A stretch of DNA of 64,000 nt, taken from JAAYCI01 sp964550985 (GTDB taxonomy: Bacteria > Bacillota > Clostridia > Oscillospirales > Ruminococcaceae). Location of the stretch: contig CAZKBM010000001.1 of NCBI GenBank assembly GCA_964550985.1, positions 62,001 through 126,000 on the forward strand, read 5' to 3'. Below are positions 27,066-36,050 of this stretch, in pieces. The position numbers and the translations under genes are program-made. Position 1 is the stretch's first letter. Each line of letters opens with the position of its first letter. Under the pieces are notes generated by a model. It made no database searches and was not told the DNA's origin. It saw nothing but the letters and a program-made list of their open reading frames with translations.

Positions 27066-27700
27066 AGAAGGTGAGACAGCTATGGGTGCGGCGTCCTTCG
27101 GCCTGCCTGGTTTTGGGCTGTTATCTGGCGGCGTTTATAGGGGCCCTTGTGTTTGCAACGGGGCAGCTTATCTATAACCGCGTGCTATACGCGAACGGCA
27201 CTTTTATACCAAAAGTATTAAGCGCTGATGATTTTACTTTTGAGCAGATGGAAGACCTGGGTGAGGGCTGGCTTACCACCGGCACCGACCCGCAGATGCT
27301 GCTGAAAGACCCCACCCTGCGGGTGGACACCCTGCGCACCCGCTTTGGCTATTTAAACCCGCCGCTGGTGCAAACGGCCTTTTACGCAAAACCCGGCCAG
27401 GCCTACAGCCTGCGGCGGATGGTGTATGCCAAAACCCTAGGGGAGAGCCGTGTTTACACCCTGCCGGCTGCAGGTGGGCAAAGCCTGCGGCTGGACCCAG
27501 ACTCCGCCATGGGCAACATCCTTACCCTAGAGGAGATTGTCATTAACGAAAAACGCCCCTTTTATGCGTTCTACATCCCATCGGCCACGGCGGGGGCCCT
27601 GCTGCTGGCGGGGCCCGCCCTGTTGGCCTGCGCCCTGGGCATAGCCTTTGAGGCAAAGCGGGCCCTGGCCCAAAGAAGGGGGGGCAAGGCGGTATGCTGA
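27062..27700 (+). CDS. Small two-TM membrane protein, module 2 partner
   Basis: The 212-residue protein has the same layout as the partners in modules 1 and 3: basic N-terminus, transmembrane helix near 15-38, outside domain of about 135 residues with AKPGQAYSLRRMVYAK and LRLDPDSAMGN, a second helix near 173-195 and a basic tail. It uses a GTG start overlapping the large-subunit stop. It is encoded next to its cognate polytopic protein and probably binds it or the glycan it handles. Function unknown. Confidence 0.68.
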   Translation: MKKVRQLWVRRPSACLVLGCYLAAFIGALVFATGQLIYNRVLYANGTFIPKVLSADDFTFEQMEDLGEGWLTTGTDPQMLLKDPTLRVDTLRTRFGYLNPPLVQTAFYAKPGQAYSLRRMVYAKTLGESRVYTLPAAGGQSLRLDPDSAMGNILTLEEIVINEKRPFYAFYIPSATAGALLLAGPALLACALGIAFEAKRALAQRRGGKAVC

Positions 27701-29655
27701 TGCAGTTAAGGCCCTTTTTGGCCCTGGCGGCCCTTTTGGTGCTGGCTGTGTTTTTTGCACGGCAGGGCATTAAAAGCGCACTGGCCCCCCTGTGTGCCCT
27801 GTGCTTTGGGGGCTTGCTGGTGGCCGCTTGCGGCGCGCTGGGCTTTTTGCAGGCGGGTGGGCTGGCATTCTACCTGCTGGCCTTGGCCGCCCTTTTGTGG
27901 ATGCTGTGGTGCTATGGGATAAAAAGACAGCCTTTGCCCAAACTGGGCTTTGGGTTTTGGTTTTTTGCGCTGGCAGGGGTTTTGCTGGTGGCCGTGTTTT
28001 TGGCCCGCCGCCCCATGTTCATCGCCTGGGATGAATTTTCTACCTGGGGCACGGTGGCAAAGCTTTTGAAGCTGAATAACGCCATGTATACCACGGCCGA
28101 AATTGGCTGGCTGTGGACGGCCACCCAGCCTCCCTTTTTGGCAAGCCTTGGGTATCTGGTGCAGTTTTTTGGCCCTGGCTTTGCCGAATGGCAGCACTAT
28201 GTTGCCATAGACCTTTTACTGCTGGCCGTCATTGCGGCCCTGCTGGCCCCCGTAACCCGCAAACACTGGGCGCTGGCGCCGCCGCTGGCGCTTATTGGCT
28301 TCTTAACGCCCTTTCTTTTTACACTGTATGCCTCCCCGGTAAAGGTGGTGGCCCCCTGGCTGGATAGCTTGGCCGATGTGCCCATGGGTTTTTTACTGGG
28401 CGGCGCGCTGGCCGCCTGGTTTTTGGCGGGGCAAAAGGGTTTTTGCCGCTGGTTGCCCGCCTTTTTGGCCCTGGCGGCGCTAAGCCTTACCAAAGATACC
28501 GCCATGGCCCTGGGGCTTGTGGCCGCCGTGCTGATGTTTTTGGATGTGCTGGCCGAAAAGAGGGAGCCAGGGGTGAAGCTGGGTAAAAAAATTGGTTTTG
28601 CCTTTGCCAATCTGTTCGGCGCGCTTTTTGCGGTACTTGGGCCCTTTTTTCTGTGGGCGGGGCACCTTGCGGCGGCGGCGGGGGTAAACCGCTTTGAACT
28701 GGGCGGGGTGCGCAATGCCGGCATGGCCGAATTGTTTTTGCTGTTTTTTAAGGACCTGTTTTCGGGTAGCCAAAATGAGCAGTTCCGCCTGATTATGAGT
28801 GGTATGCCCCAGCGCTTTTTGCAAAGCAACAGCTCTATGCTGGGGCCGGGGGCGCTGCTGGCGGTGTTTATACTGGGGCTGGTGGCCCTGGCGGCTTTTT
28901 TTGCAAAACAGGCGGCCCAGCGCCGCCGCTGCCTGGTATTCGGGGTGTTTTCGGCCCTGGGCTTCCTGCCGTATTTCTTGCTTATCACCCTCACCTATAT
29001 CTACGTGTTCCGCCCAGAGCAAGCCTTTGAAAGCTTTGAGCGTTACCTCTATCCTTATTATATCGGCTGGTTTTTGGCCGCTATGGGCCTTTTGGCGGCC
29101 ACCGCAGCCCAAAGCCGCTTTGCCCCCCTGGCAAAGGCCGGGGTTCTGGGGCTCTCGCTGCTTTTGGGGCTGCGCTTTTGGCTGATGATTCCCCCCGAAA
29201 TGAGCGTAGTGGCCTTTCACCCCTCAGAGTTTGAGGAGCGCCGCCGCTTTGAGGCGCGGGTGGATACCCTGACCGCCCAGTTTGACCCCGGCGGCAAAAC
29301 CTTTGTCATCTCAACCGATGATACGGGTATCCGCTGGTTTATGTACTGCTACGCCTTTTTGCCCTGGCAGGTGGATTACAGCTATGGCGGGGGCGCTTTT
29401 GAGGAGCGGGAGTTACAAAGCGACGGCAGCCGCACCGTAACCCACATAGGCCCCGCCGCTTGGCAGCGGCATCTTGTAGAAAATGGAGTTACCACCGTGT
29501 TTATCGATAAAGCCGACACCGCATTTGCCGAGGAATATGGTGAATTATTCAGCGATGAAATGCAGGGCTATTTTAACGAGGAGACCGTGGTGTACAACGT
29601 GGTGCCGTTGCCCGGCGGCGGCATAGAGTTGCAGCCCGCCCAAATTATGCTGTAG
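27694..29655 (+). CDS. Polytopic membrane protein, module 3 large subunit (GT-C-like)
   Basis: The 653-residue protein is the third paralogue. It has about 12 transmembrane segments, first outside loop RRPMFIAWDEFSTWGTVAK (W112, D113, E114), then a C-terminal outside domain with STDDTGIRWF and ELFSDEMQGYF. Modules 2 and 3 are more alike in this loop, sharing TRAETGW/TTAEIGW, than either is to module 1. The start overlaps the module 2 partner by 7 bases; a second ATG at 27700 is also possible. Likely lipid-linked-sugar transferase by architecture only. Confidence 0.72.
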   Translation: MLMQLRPFLALAALLVLAVFFARQGIKSALAPLCALCFGGLLVAACGALGFLQAGGLAFYLLALAALLWMLWCYGIKRQPLPKLGFGFWFFALAGVLLVAVFLARRPMFIAWDEFSTWGTVAKLLKLNNAMYTTAEIGWLWTATQPPFLASLGYLVQFFGPGFAEWQHYVAIDLLLLAVIAALLAPVTRKHWALAPPLALIGFLTPFLFTLYASPVKVVAPWLDSLADVPMGFLLGGALAAWFLAGQKGFCRWLPAFLALAALSLTKDTAMALGLVAAVLMFLDVLAEKREPGVKLGKKIGFAFANLFGALFAVLGPFFLWAGHLAAAAGVNRFELGGVRNAGMAELFLLFFKDLFSGSQNEQFRLIMSGMPQRFLQSNSSMLGPGALLAVFILGLVALAAFFAKQAAQRRRCLVFGVFSALGFLPYFLLITLTYIYVFRPEQAFESFERYLYPYYIGWFLAAMGLLAATAAQSRFAPLAKAGVLGLSLLLGLRFWLMIPPEMSVVAFHPSEFEERRRFEARVDTLTAQFDPGGKTFVISTDDTGIRWFMYCYAFLPWQVDYSYGGGAFEERELQSDGSRTVTHIGPAAWQRHLVENGVTTVFIDKADTAFAEEYGELFSDEMQGYFNEETVVYNVVPLPGGGIELQPAQIML

Positions 29656-29695
29656 CGGCTGGCGGGGTTACCAATAAAAATCAGGGGGCATTTGT

Positions 29696-30322
29696 ATGAG
29701 CCGGAAGGGTGTAAAATGGCTGGTATTGCTGTGCTATCTGTTGGGCTTTTTGGTGTGGCTGGGTCATGCCATATTTGTGCTGTTTTATGAGGCGGCCCTC
29801 AGCCCCCTGATTTTGGATACCGAGGCGGCGCAGTTACAAGAGGTGCAGCCCTACGGCGCCAACGGCTTTTCTGTTGAGGGTGGCGACGGGCAGCTGCGTT
29901 TTGAAGGGCTGGATATTTACGCCGGGCGGCTTTGGCTGCTGGGGGAATTTAGCGAGGAGCCTGTGGAACTGGACCTCTATTACAAAAAGCCCGGCCAAAC
30001 GGAGTACAGTGTAAAACAGCGGGTGTTTGCCCGCCCGCTGGAGGGCGGTGGCTATGAATACCGCCTGCCCGCGGGGCACTATACCGGCCTGCGGCTGGAT
30101 ACCGGCACACAGCCGGGCAACAAGCTGGCCGTGCGGGCGCTGGTTTTAAACCCGCCCGCCCCCTGGTATGCGGCCTTTGCCCTTTCTCCGCGTAGCTTGG
30201 CGGCTTTGCTGGTGCTACCGGCCCTTGCGTCCTGCGCAATTTATACTATAATGGAACTATACCTTTATGCAAAAAAGAGGTGGGCAAAGCCGCCCGCCAG
30301 AAGGGTGAAACATGGCAGATAA
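29696..30322 (+). CDS. Small two-TM membrane protein, module 3 partner
   Basis: The 208-residue protein repeats the partner layout: transmembrane helix near 8-32, an outside domain containing LYYKKPGQTEYSVKQRVFAR, YRLPAGHYTGLRLDTGTQPG, and a second helix near 160-190 with a strongly basic tail. Unlike the other two partners it is separated from its large subunit by 40 bases with its own ribosome site. It overlaps legC by 11 bases, which links the membrane modules to the legionaminic acid genes in one transcript. Confidence 0.68.
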   Translation: MSRKGVKWLVLLCYLLGFLVWLGHAIFVLFYEAALSPLILDTEAAQLQEVQPYGANGFSVEGGDGQLRFEGLDIYAGRLWLLGEFSEEPVELDLYYKKPGQTEYSVKQRVFARPLEGGGYEYRLPAGHYTGLRLDTGTQPGNKLAVRALVLNPPAPWYAAFALSPRSLAALLVLPALASCAIYTIMELYLYAKKRWAKPPARRVKHGR

Positions 30323-31487
30323 AGAGTTCATCCCCCTTTCGGTGCCCAATTTTGCGGGCCGAGAGCGGGAGTATGCCGACGCCGCGGTGGTAAGCGAGTG
30401 GGTTTCCAGCGGGGGGGCCAAGGTGGCCCAGTTTGAACAGGCCATTGCCGACTATTGCGGTATGCCCAGGGCTGTGGCGGCCTGCAGCGGCACAGCCGGG
30501 CTGCACCTGGCCCTGCTGGTGGCAGGGGTAAAACAGGGCGAGGAGGTACTGGCCCCGGCCCTTACCTTTATTGCGGCCATAAACCCCATACGCTATGCGG
30601 GGGCGCAGCCGGTTTTTCTGGGCTGTGACGATACGCTGTGTATGGACCCCGATATTTTGCGGGATTTTTTGGCGAACAACACCGAAAAACGCAGCGGTGG
30701 CCTGTACAACAAAAACAGTGGCAAACGCATTGCCGCCATCATGGTGGTGCATGTGTTTGGCAACCTGGCCGATATGCCCCGCCTTGTGGCGCTGGCCGAA
30801 GAATATGGCCTGCCCCTGATAGAAGACGCCACCGAGGCGCTGGGCAGCCGCTATACCGAAGGCCCCTTTGCGGGCAGAATGGCGGGTACTCTTGGCGATG
30901 CAGGGGTATATAGCTTTAACGGCAATAAAATCATCACCACGGGCTCGGGCGGGATGCTCGTCTCCCACCATGGAGACTGGTGTGAGCGGGCAAAGCACCT
31001 CTCCACCCAGGCCAAAACCGATGAGGTGCAGTTCACCCACGATGAGGTGGGTTATAACTACCGGCTTTCCAACCTGCCGGCGGCCCTGGGGCTGGCCCAG
31101 CTGGAACAGCTGGAGGGCTTCATCGCAAAAAAAACAGAACTGTACAAGGCCTATGTAGAGGCGCTGGACGGAAATGCCGGGCTGCGGATTTTGCCCTTCC
31201 GCGCGGGCACCCGCCCAAACCGCTGGTTCTTTAGCCTGCTTTTGGGTGTGGGCTACCCCCTAAAACGCGATGCGCTGATTGCAAAGCTGATGGAAGAGAA
31301 AATTCAAACCCGGCCCATCTGGGCGCTGATAAACGAGCAGCCCCCCTACCGCGGCTGCGAGGCCTTTGGCCTTGCCAAAGCGCAGGCCTACCGCGCCGCT
31401 ATTGTAAACCTGCCCTGCTCCACAAACCTGAGCGCCCAAAACCAGCGGCGGGTGATAGACACCGTCTTGGCGCTGGGCCAGGGTTAA
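30312..31487 (+). CDS. legC: PLP-dependent sugar aminotransferase LegC (DegT/DnrJ/EryC1/StrS family)
   Basis: The 391-residue fold-type I aminotransferase has the internal-aldimine lysine Lys206 in SFNGNKIITTGSGG, and IEDATEALGSRY (170-181), which binds the cofactor. It should transaminate the 4-keto sugar made by LegB to give a 4-amino-4,6-dideoxy sugar nucleotide. The order legC-ptmE-legI-legG nearby supports LegC rather than another DegT enzyme. It overlaps the preceding membrane-protein gene and precedes ptmE by 48 bases. Confidence 0.9.
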   Translation: MADKEFIPLSVPNFAGREREYADAAVVSEWVSSGGAKVAQFEQAIADYCGMPRAVAACSGTAGLHLALLVAGVKQGEEVLAPALTFIAAINPIRYAGAQPVFLGCDDTLCMDPDILRDFLANNTEKRSGGLYNKNSGKRIAAIMVVHVFGNLADMPRLVALAEEYGLPLIEDATEALGSRYTEGPFAGRMAGTLGDAGVYSFNGNKIITTGSGGMLVSHHGDWCERAKHLSTQAKTDEVQFTHDEVGYNYRLSNLPAALGLAQLEQLEGFIAKKTELYKAYVEALDGNAGLRILPFRAGTRPNRWFFSLLLGVGYPLKRDALIAKLMEEKIQTRPIWALINEQPPYRGCEAFGLAKAQAYRAAIVNLPCSTNLSAQNQRRVIDTVLALGQG

Positions 31488-31535
31488 GGGCCATACATTG
31501 GGCTTTGCCCACACCCCAAACCAAAGGAGTGCCCC

Positions 31536-32585
31536 GTGAAAATTGAGGATTACACCATCGCCGGGGAATGTACCGCCCTAAAGGCCATGGAACAACTGGA
31601 TAAAGGCGGAATGCGCACGGTGTTTTTGGTAAAAGACGGCAAATTACAAGCCGTACTTACCGATAGCGACATCCGCCGCCACCTGCTGCGCGGCGGCAGG
31701 CTGGATGTGCCGGCAGCCGAGGTGGCAAACCCGCGCCCCAAAAGCCTGCCGCTTGCCCAAAAAGCCCAGGCAAGGCAGTTTTTAAAAGAAAATAACATTG
31801 ACGCAGTGCCCATTTTAAACCAAAGTGGGGAAATTGTGGAAATTGTGTACGCGGGCGAGGCAAACACCGCCAGCCGCCGCCAGCTTTTGCAAAACCCGGT
31901 GGTGGTGATGGCCGGCGGCCAGGGCACCCGGCTATATCCCTATACCAAAATTTTGCCAAAACCCCTTATCCCCGTGGGGGAGGTGCCCATACTGGAAATG
32001 CTGATGGAACGCTTTTACGGTTTTGGCTGCCGGGAGTTTTCCCTTGTGGTAAACTACAAGAAGAACATGATTAAAAGCTATTTTGCCGATATTGAGCGGG
32101 ACTGGAGCCTGCGGTTTATTGACGAGGACCAGCCCCTGGGCACGGGTGGCGGGCTTTGCCTTTTAAAGGGGATGCTTAGCGACAGCTTCTTTTTCACCAA
32201 CTGCGATATCCTGATTGACGCCGATTACAGCGACCTGATGCGCTTCCACAAAAAGCGCAAAAACGCCGTAACCATGGTGTGCGCGGCGAAACGCTTTGTG
32301 GTGCCCTACGGCGTGGTGCAGGCCAGCGAGCAAGGCTGCTTTTTGGGAATACACGAAAAACCGCAGATGAATTACCTCATCAACACCGGGCTGTACGTGG
32401 TGGAACCCAAGGTTGTGGAGGCCATGGAGGACGGCAAATGCCAGGGCTTCCCCGATGTGATTGAGCAGTGCCGCCACCGGGGCCAGCGGGTGGGCGTCTA
32501 CCCCGTTAGCGAGGAAAACTGGATGGACATGGGCCAACTGGAGGAACTGGAGAGTATGCGCCGCCGCCTGGAAGAACGGCAGTAG
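31536..32585 (+). CDS. ptmE: CBS-domain nucleotidyltransferase, PtmE-like (GDP-GlcN(Ac) pyrophosphorylase)
   Basis: The 349-residue protein fuses two CBS motifs (about 1-115) to a GT-A-type nucleotidyltransferase. The signature AGGQGTRLYPYTKILPKPL is at 126-144, with GTGGGL and NCDI later. In Campylobacter, PtmE of the same architecture makes the GDP-linked amino sugar that feeds LegB, so this marks the GDP-based legionaminic acid route rather than the UDP route. CBS domains often bind adenosyl ligands, suggesting allosteric control. GGAG lies upstream of its GTG start. Confidence 0.86.
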   Translation: MKIEDYTIAGECTALKAMEQLDKGGMRTVFLVKDGKLQAVLTDSDIRRHLLRGGRLDVPAAEVANPRPKSLPLAQKAQARQFLKENNIDAVPILNQSGEIVEIVYAGEANTASRRQLLQNPVVVMAGGQGTRLYPYTKILPKPLIPVGEVPILEMLMERFYGFGCREFSLVVNYKKNMIKSYFADIERDWSLRFIDEDQPLGTGGGLCLLKGMLSDSFFFTNCDILIDADYSDLMRFHKKRKNAVTMVCAAKRFVVPYGVVQASEQGCFLGIHEKPQMNYLINTGLYVVEPKVVEAMEDGKCQGFPDVIEQCRHRGQRVGVYPVSEENWMDMGQLEELESMRRRLEERQ

Positions 32586-32639
32586 GGGCGGATGCCCGAG
32601 ATAGCCCCAAACAACTAAAACCCAAAATGGAGAGTGACC

Positions 32640-33635
32640 ATGGCGATAGTGCTGATAGCCGAAGCGGGCGTAAACCATAATGGCGATTTGGCAAGGGCCA
32701 AACAGATGGCCCTTGCCGCAAAAAATGCCGGGGCCGATATGGTAAAATACCAGGTAGCCCTGCCCGAACTTGTGGTGAGCCGCTTTGCCCAAAAGGCCGA
32801 TTATCAGAAGGCCGCCACCGGTGAAGAGGAGAGCCAGCTGGACATGATACGCCGCCTGCACTTCAGCTTTGAAGCGCACCGCGAGTTAAAGGCTTACTGC
32901 GAAGAAATTGGCATTGTGTATTTTGCCACGGCCTTTGACCTGCCCAGTCTGGCTTTTTTAGAGGAAATTGGCCTTAATATGCATAAAATTCCCTCTGGCG
33001 AGATAACGAACCTGCCCTTTTTAGAGCGGATGGCCGCCACGGGCAAACCTCTGTTGCTAAGCACCGGCATGAGCAACCTGGCCGAAATTGAGGACGCCAT
33101 CAGCGCCTTGGAGGCGGGGGGCGGCGGGGAGATTACCCTATTGCACTGCAACACCGAATACCCCACCCCCTATGAGGACGCAAACCTTTTGGCCATGCAC
33201 GATTTGGCCGAGACCTTTGGCCTTAGGGTAGGCTATAGCGACCATACCCCCGGTATCAGCTGCGATATAGCCGCCGCGGCCCTGGGGGCTGTGGTGATTG
33301 AAAAGCATTTTACCTTGGATAAAACCCTGCCCGGCCCCGACCATAGGGCCAGCTTGGAACCCGCCGAACTTACGGCCATGGTGCAGGGAGTACGCCAGTG
33401 TGAGGCCGCCCTTGGCAGCGGGGCCAAACAGGTGACCCAAAGCGAAGTGAAAAACCGGCCCGCCGCGCGCAAAAGCATTGTGGCGGCCAAAGCCATAGAG
33501 GCGGGGGAGTTGTTCTGTGAGGACAACATCACCACAAAGCGGCCGGGCAGCGGCCTTTCTCCCATGCGCTGGTACGAGGTGCTGGGCCGCCCCGCCCGCA
33601 GGGCCTTTGCGCCGGATGAGCCCATAGAGCTTTAA
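32640..33635 (+). CDS. legI: N,N'-diacetyllegionaminic acid synthase (NeuB family)
   Basis: The 331-residue NeuB-family enzyme has IAEAGVNHNGDL at the N-terminus, KIPSGEITNLPFLE and LLSTGMS segments, HCNTEYPTP, GYSDHTPGI, IEKHFTLDKTLPGPDH, and a C-terminal SAF (antifreeze-like) domain from about residue 270. It should condense the hydrolysed 6-deoxy-diamino hexose with PEP to form the nine-carbon acid. ATG 32640 is preferred over GTG 32634 because GGAGA is 7 bases upstream. Sialic acid itself is an alternative product, but the neighbours argue for legionaminic acid. Confidence 0.9.
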   Translation: MAIVLIAEAGVNHNGDLARAKQMALAAKNAGADMVKYQVALPELVVSRFAQKADYQKAATGEEESQLDMIRRLHFSFEAHRELKAYCEEIGIVYFATAFDLPSLAFLEEIGLNMHKIPSGEITNLPFLERMAATGKPLLLSTGMSNLAEIEDAISALEAGGGGEITLLHCNTEYPTPYEDANLLAMHDLAETFGLRVGYSDHTPGISCDIAAAALGAVVIEKHFTLDKTLPGPDHRASLEPAELTAMVQGVRQCEAALGSGAKQVTQSEVKNRPAARKSIVAAKAIEAGELFCEDNITTKRPGSGLSPMRWYEVLGRPARRAFAPDEPIEL

Positions 33636-33685
33636 AGCGCAGGCGGTTTTAAAGCGTATGAGGCAGATTGGTCGGCGCCATTTTC

Positions 33686-33738
33686 CAGCGCCGGATTTTT
33701 CTCACATTTATGCGCTACAGCTTGTTCATTTACTGTAA
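33686..33738 (+). repeat. Dispersed intergenic repeat, copy C
   Basis: It reads CAGCGCCGGATTTTT, then CATTTATGCGCTACAG, then CTTGTTCATTTACTGTAAA. It is preceded by GGCGCCATTTTC, which can pair with the GCGCC of the repeat. It fills the gap between legI and legG. Confidence 0.65.
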
Positions 33739-33757
33739 AAAGAGAGGGGGCGCGCCC

Positions 33758-34933
33758 ATGAAACGGGTGGCCGTTGCCACGGGTACACGGGCCGAATATG
33801 GCCTGCTGCGCCCAGTTCTGCAAAAAATGGAGGCCGACGGCGAGCTAGAGCTGAGCCTGTTGGTTACGGGCAGCCATTTAAGCCAGGCCTTTGGCTACAC
33901 CGTAAACGAAATTGAGGCCGACGGCCTGCCCATAGAAAGGCGGCTGGACATTTTGGCCGCCCCCGCGCCCGAGGGCCGCGAAGGCACGGCCCTGCGCACC
34001 CAACTGGCTTACGGGATGTTTTTAGAGGCCCTTGCCGCTTTGCGCCCCGATGTACTGCTGCTTTTGGGAGACCGCTACGAAATTTTGGCCGCGGCCCTGG
34101 CGGGGGCCCTGCTGGGCATTCCGGTGGCGCATATCAGCGGCGGCGACGTTACCTTTGGGGCCGAGGACGACTGGTATCGGCACTGTATTACCAAGATGGC
34201 AAAACTGCACTTCCCCTCCTGCAAGCTTTACCGCCAGCGGCTTTTGCGCATGGGGGAAGCGCCCGAGACGGTGTACGATGTAGGGGGGCTTGGGGACGAA
34301 AACATCCGCAGCCTGTTGCTGCCCGGCCGCGACACCCTGGCCGAGGCTTTGGGCATACCGGCGGCCGGCCCCTTTGCACTGGTTACCTACCACCCCGAAA
34401 CCGCCACGGGCCAAAGCACCCAACAACAGGCCGAGGCGCTGCTTTGGGGCATAGAGCAAAACCCTGAAATCTTTTACCTTTTCACGGCCGCCAATGCTGA
34501 TGCGGGCGGGGCCGCCCTGAACGAGTTGTATGCGGAGTTTTGTACCCGGCGCCCGAACTGCGCTCTGTTTCACTCTTTGGGCACCCTGCGCTATCTGGGC
34601 GCCATGAAGGAGGCCGCGCTGGTACTGGGCAACTCCTCCTCCGGTGTGGTGGAGACCCCCTCGCTTGGGGTGCCGGCCGTGAATGTGGGCCAGCGCCAGG
34701 AGGGGCGGATGATTTGTGAAAACGTGATTTGCTGCCCGGCTTTGCCAGAGGAGATAGACAGGGCCATTCAGCAGGCGCTTAGCCCGGCCTTCAGCGAAAG
34801 GGCACGCCTTACCAAAAGCCCCTATAATGGCGGCGACACCAGCGGAAAAATTGTGCATACAATAAAGGAAAAATTGCAAAATGGGAGCTTATTGGCCCCC
34901 AAACGCTTTTATGACGGAGGCGGGGAAGAATGA
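33758..34933 (+). CDS. legG: Hydrolysing nucleotide-sugar 2-epimerase (NeuC/LegG)
   Basis: The 391-residue GT-B-fold epimerase starts VAVATGTRAEYGLLRPVL, the canonical NeuC/LegG beginning, and has LLLGDRYEILAA, AHISGGDVTFGAEDDWYRH and LGNSSSGVVETPSLGVPAVNVG. It should release the nucleotide and invert C2 of the diamino sugar before condensation by LegI. ATG 33758 is preceded by AGAGAGGGGG; the upstream in-frame part overlaps repeat copy C and is not used. Its stop overlaps the next gene by 4 bases. Confidence 0.9.
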   Translation: MKRVAVATGTRAEYGLLRPVLQKMEADGELELSLLVTGSHLSQAFGYTVNEIEADGLPIERRLDILAAPAPEGREGTALRTQLAYGMFLEALAALRPDVLLLLGDRYEILAAALAGALLGIPVAHISGGDVTFGAEDDWYRHCITKMAKLHFPSCKLYRQRLLRMGEAPETVYDVGGLGDENIRSLLLPGRDTLAEALGIPAAGPFALVTYHPETATGQSTQQQAEALLWGIEQNPEIFYLFTAANADAGGAALNELYAEFCTRRPNCALFHSLGTLRYLGAMKEAALVLGNSSSGVVETPSLGVPAVNVGQRQEGRMICENVICCPALPEEIDRAIQQALSPAFSERARLTKSPYNGGDTSGKIVHTIKEKLQNGSLLAPKRFYDGGGEE

Positions 34934-35934
34934 AAAATTTGGTGGTGGGCCTTGGCAGTATGGGTAAGCGCCGTGCGCGGCTCATTCAAAGCCTGGGCAG
35001 CGCCTATGGCGTTTGCGGGGTAGATTCCTCCCCCGCGCGGCGGGAAGAGGCCGAAAATTTGGGCATTTGCTGTTTTGCCACCCTGCCCGAGGCCCTTGCG
35101 GCGGGGCGCTACGATGCGGCTTTTGTGTGTACCGCGCCGCTCACCCACTCGCTGCTTATCGATAGTTTGCTGGATGCGGGCCTGCCGGTGTTTACCGAAT
35201 TAAACCTGGTGCCCGATGGCTACGAGGATTTGATGCAGAAGGCAAAGGCGAAAGAACTGGCGCTTTTCCTCTCCAGCACCATGCTGTATAGGGCCGAAAC
35301 CCGCTGGCTCAGCGCCCAGGTGGCCGATTTTTCGGGCGGGCTCAACTATATTTACCACATTGGCCAATATCTGCCCGATTGGCACCCCTGGGAAAACTAC
35401 AAAGACTTTTTTGTGGGCGACGGGCGCACGGGCGGCGTGCGGGAAATTTTTGGCATTGAACTGCCTTGGCTTTTAAAAACCTTTGGCCCGGCGGAAAGCT
35501 TGTGCGTACAAAAGGATAAAATTTCCACGCTCGACATCCCCTACCCGGATTCCTGGTTTGTCACCCTGCGGCACAAAAGCGGGGCAAAGGGCTTTATTGC
35601 GGCCGATGTGATATCCCCAAAACCCGTGCGGAATTTTGAGGTATACGGCGAAGGGCTGCACCTGTTTTGGGAAGGCAACCCCCGCAGCCTGGCCTATTGG
35701 GACAACGCGAAAAAGGAAAAGACGCCCGTGGACACCTATTATGGCGAGGCGCACCAGGATGAGCGTTACAGTGATAACATTGTGGAAAACGCCTATTTGG
35801 AAGAAATTTTGAATTTCTACGATGTGATAGCCGGCAAGGCCACCCCGCGCTGGAGTTTTGAACAGGATTTAGAGGCCCTGCGCCTGATTGACACCATGGA
35901 AAAGGCGGAGGACGGCTGCGGAGTGTTGCCATAA
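34930..35934 (+). CDS. Gfo/Idh/MocA-family oxidoreductase
   Basis: The 334-residue protein has an N-terminal Rossmann domain (VVGLGSMGKRRARLIQ, 5-20), then a TAPLTHSLLIDSLLDAG segment and the substrate-binding domain. The usual EKP motif is replaced by TELNLVP, where the EKP lysine would be, so catalysis may be altered. It overlaps legG by ATGA and must be part of the same unit. Oxidoreductases of this family are regular companions of legionaminic acid genes, but their step is unproven. Confidence 0.78.
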   Translation: MKNLVVGLGSMGKRRARLIQSLGSAYGVCGVDSSPARREEAENLGICCFATLPEALAAGRYDAAFVCTAPLTHSLLIDSLLDAGLPVFTELNLVPDGYEDLMQKAKAKELALFLSSTMLYRAETRWLSAQVADFSGGLNYIYHIGQYLPDWHPWENYKDFFVGDGRTGGVREIFGIELPWLLKTFGPAESLCVQKDKISTLDIPYPDSWFVTLRHKSGAKGFIAADVISPKPVRNFEVYGEGLHLFWEGNPRSLAYWDNAKKEKTPVDTYYGEAHQDERYSDNIVENAYLEEILNFYDVIAGKATPRWSFEQDLEALRLIDTMEKAEDGCGVLP

Positions 35935-36050
35935 AGCCATAGCGGCCAGGCCGTTTTGCAGGCTGTACGCGGGTGTGCGGTGCTCCTATCCAGTTTACAC
36001 CCCACAATGAGGCAGGGGGCCACAGCCGCCCCCTGGGAAGAGGGAAAACC

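Noticed and set aside
36013..36035. Hairpin before the second Gfo/Idh gene as a terminator
   Set aside because: It has an 8-bp GC-rich stem but no T-run and lies just before the ribosome site inside an operon; attenuation is possible but not shown.
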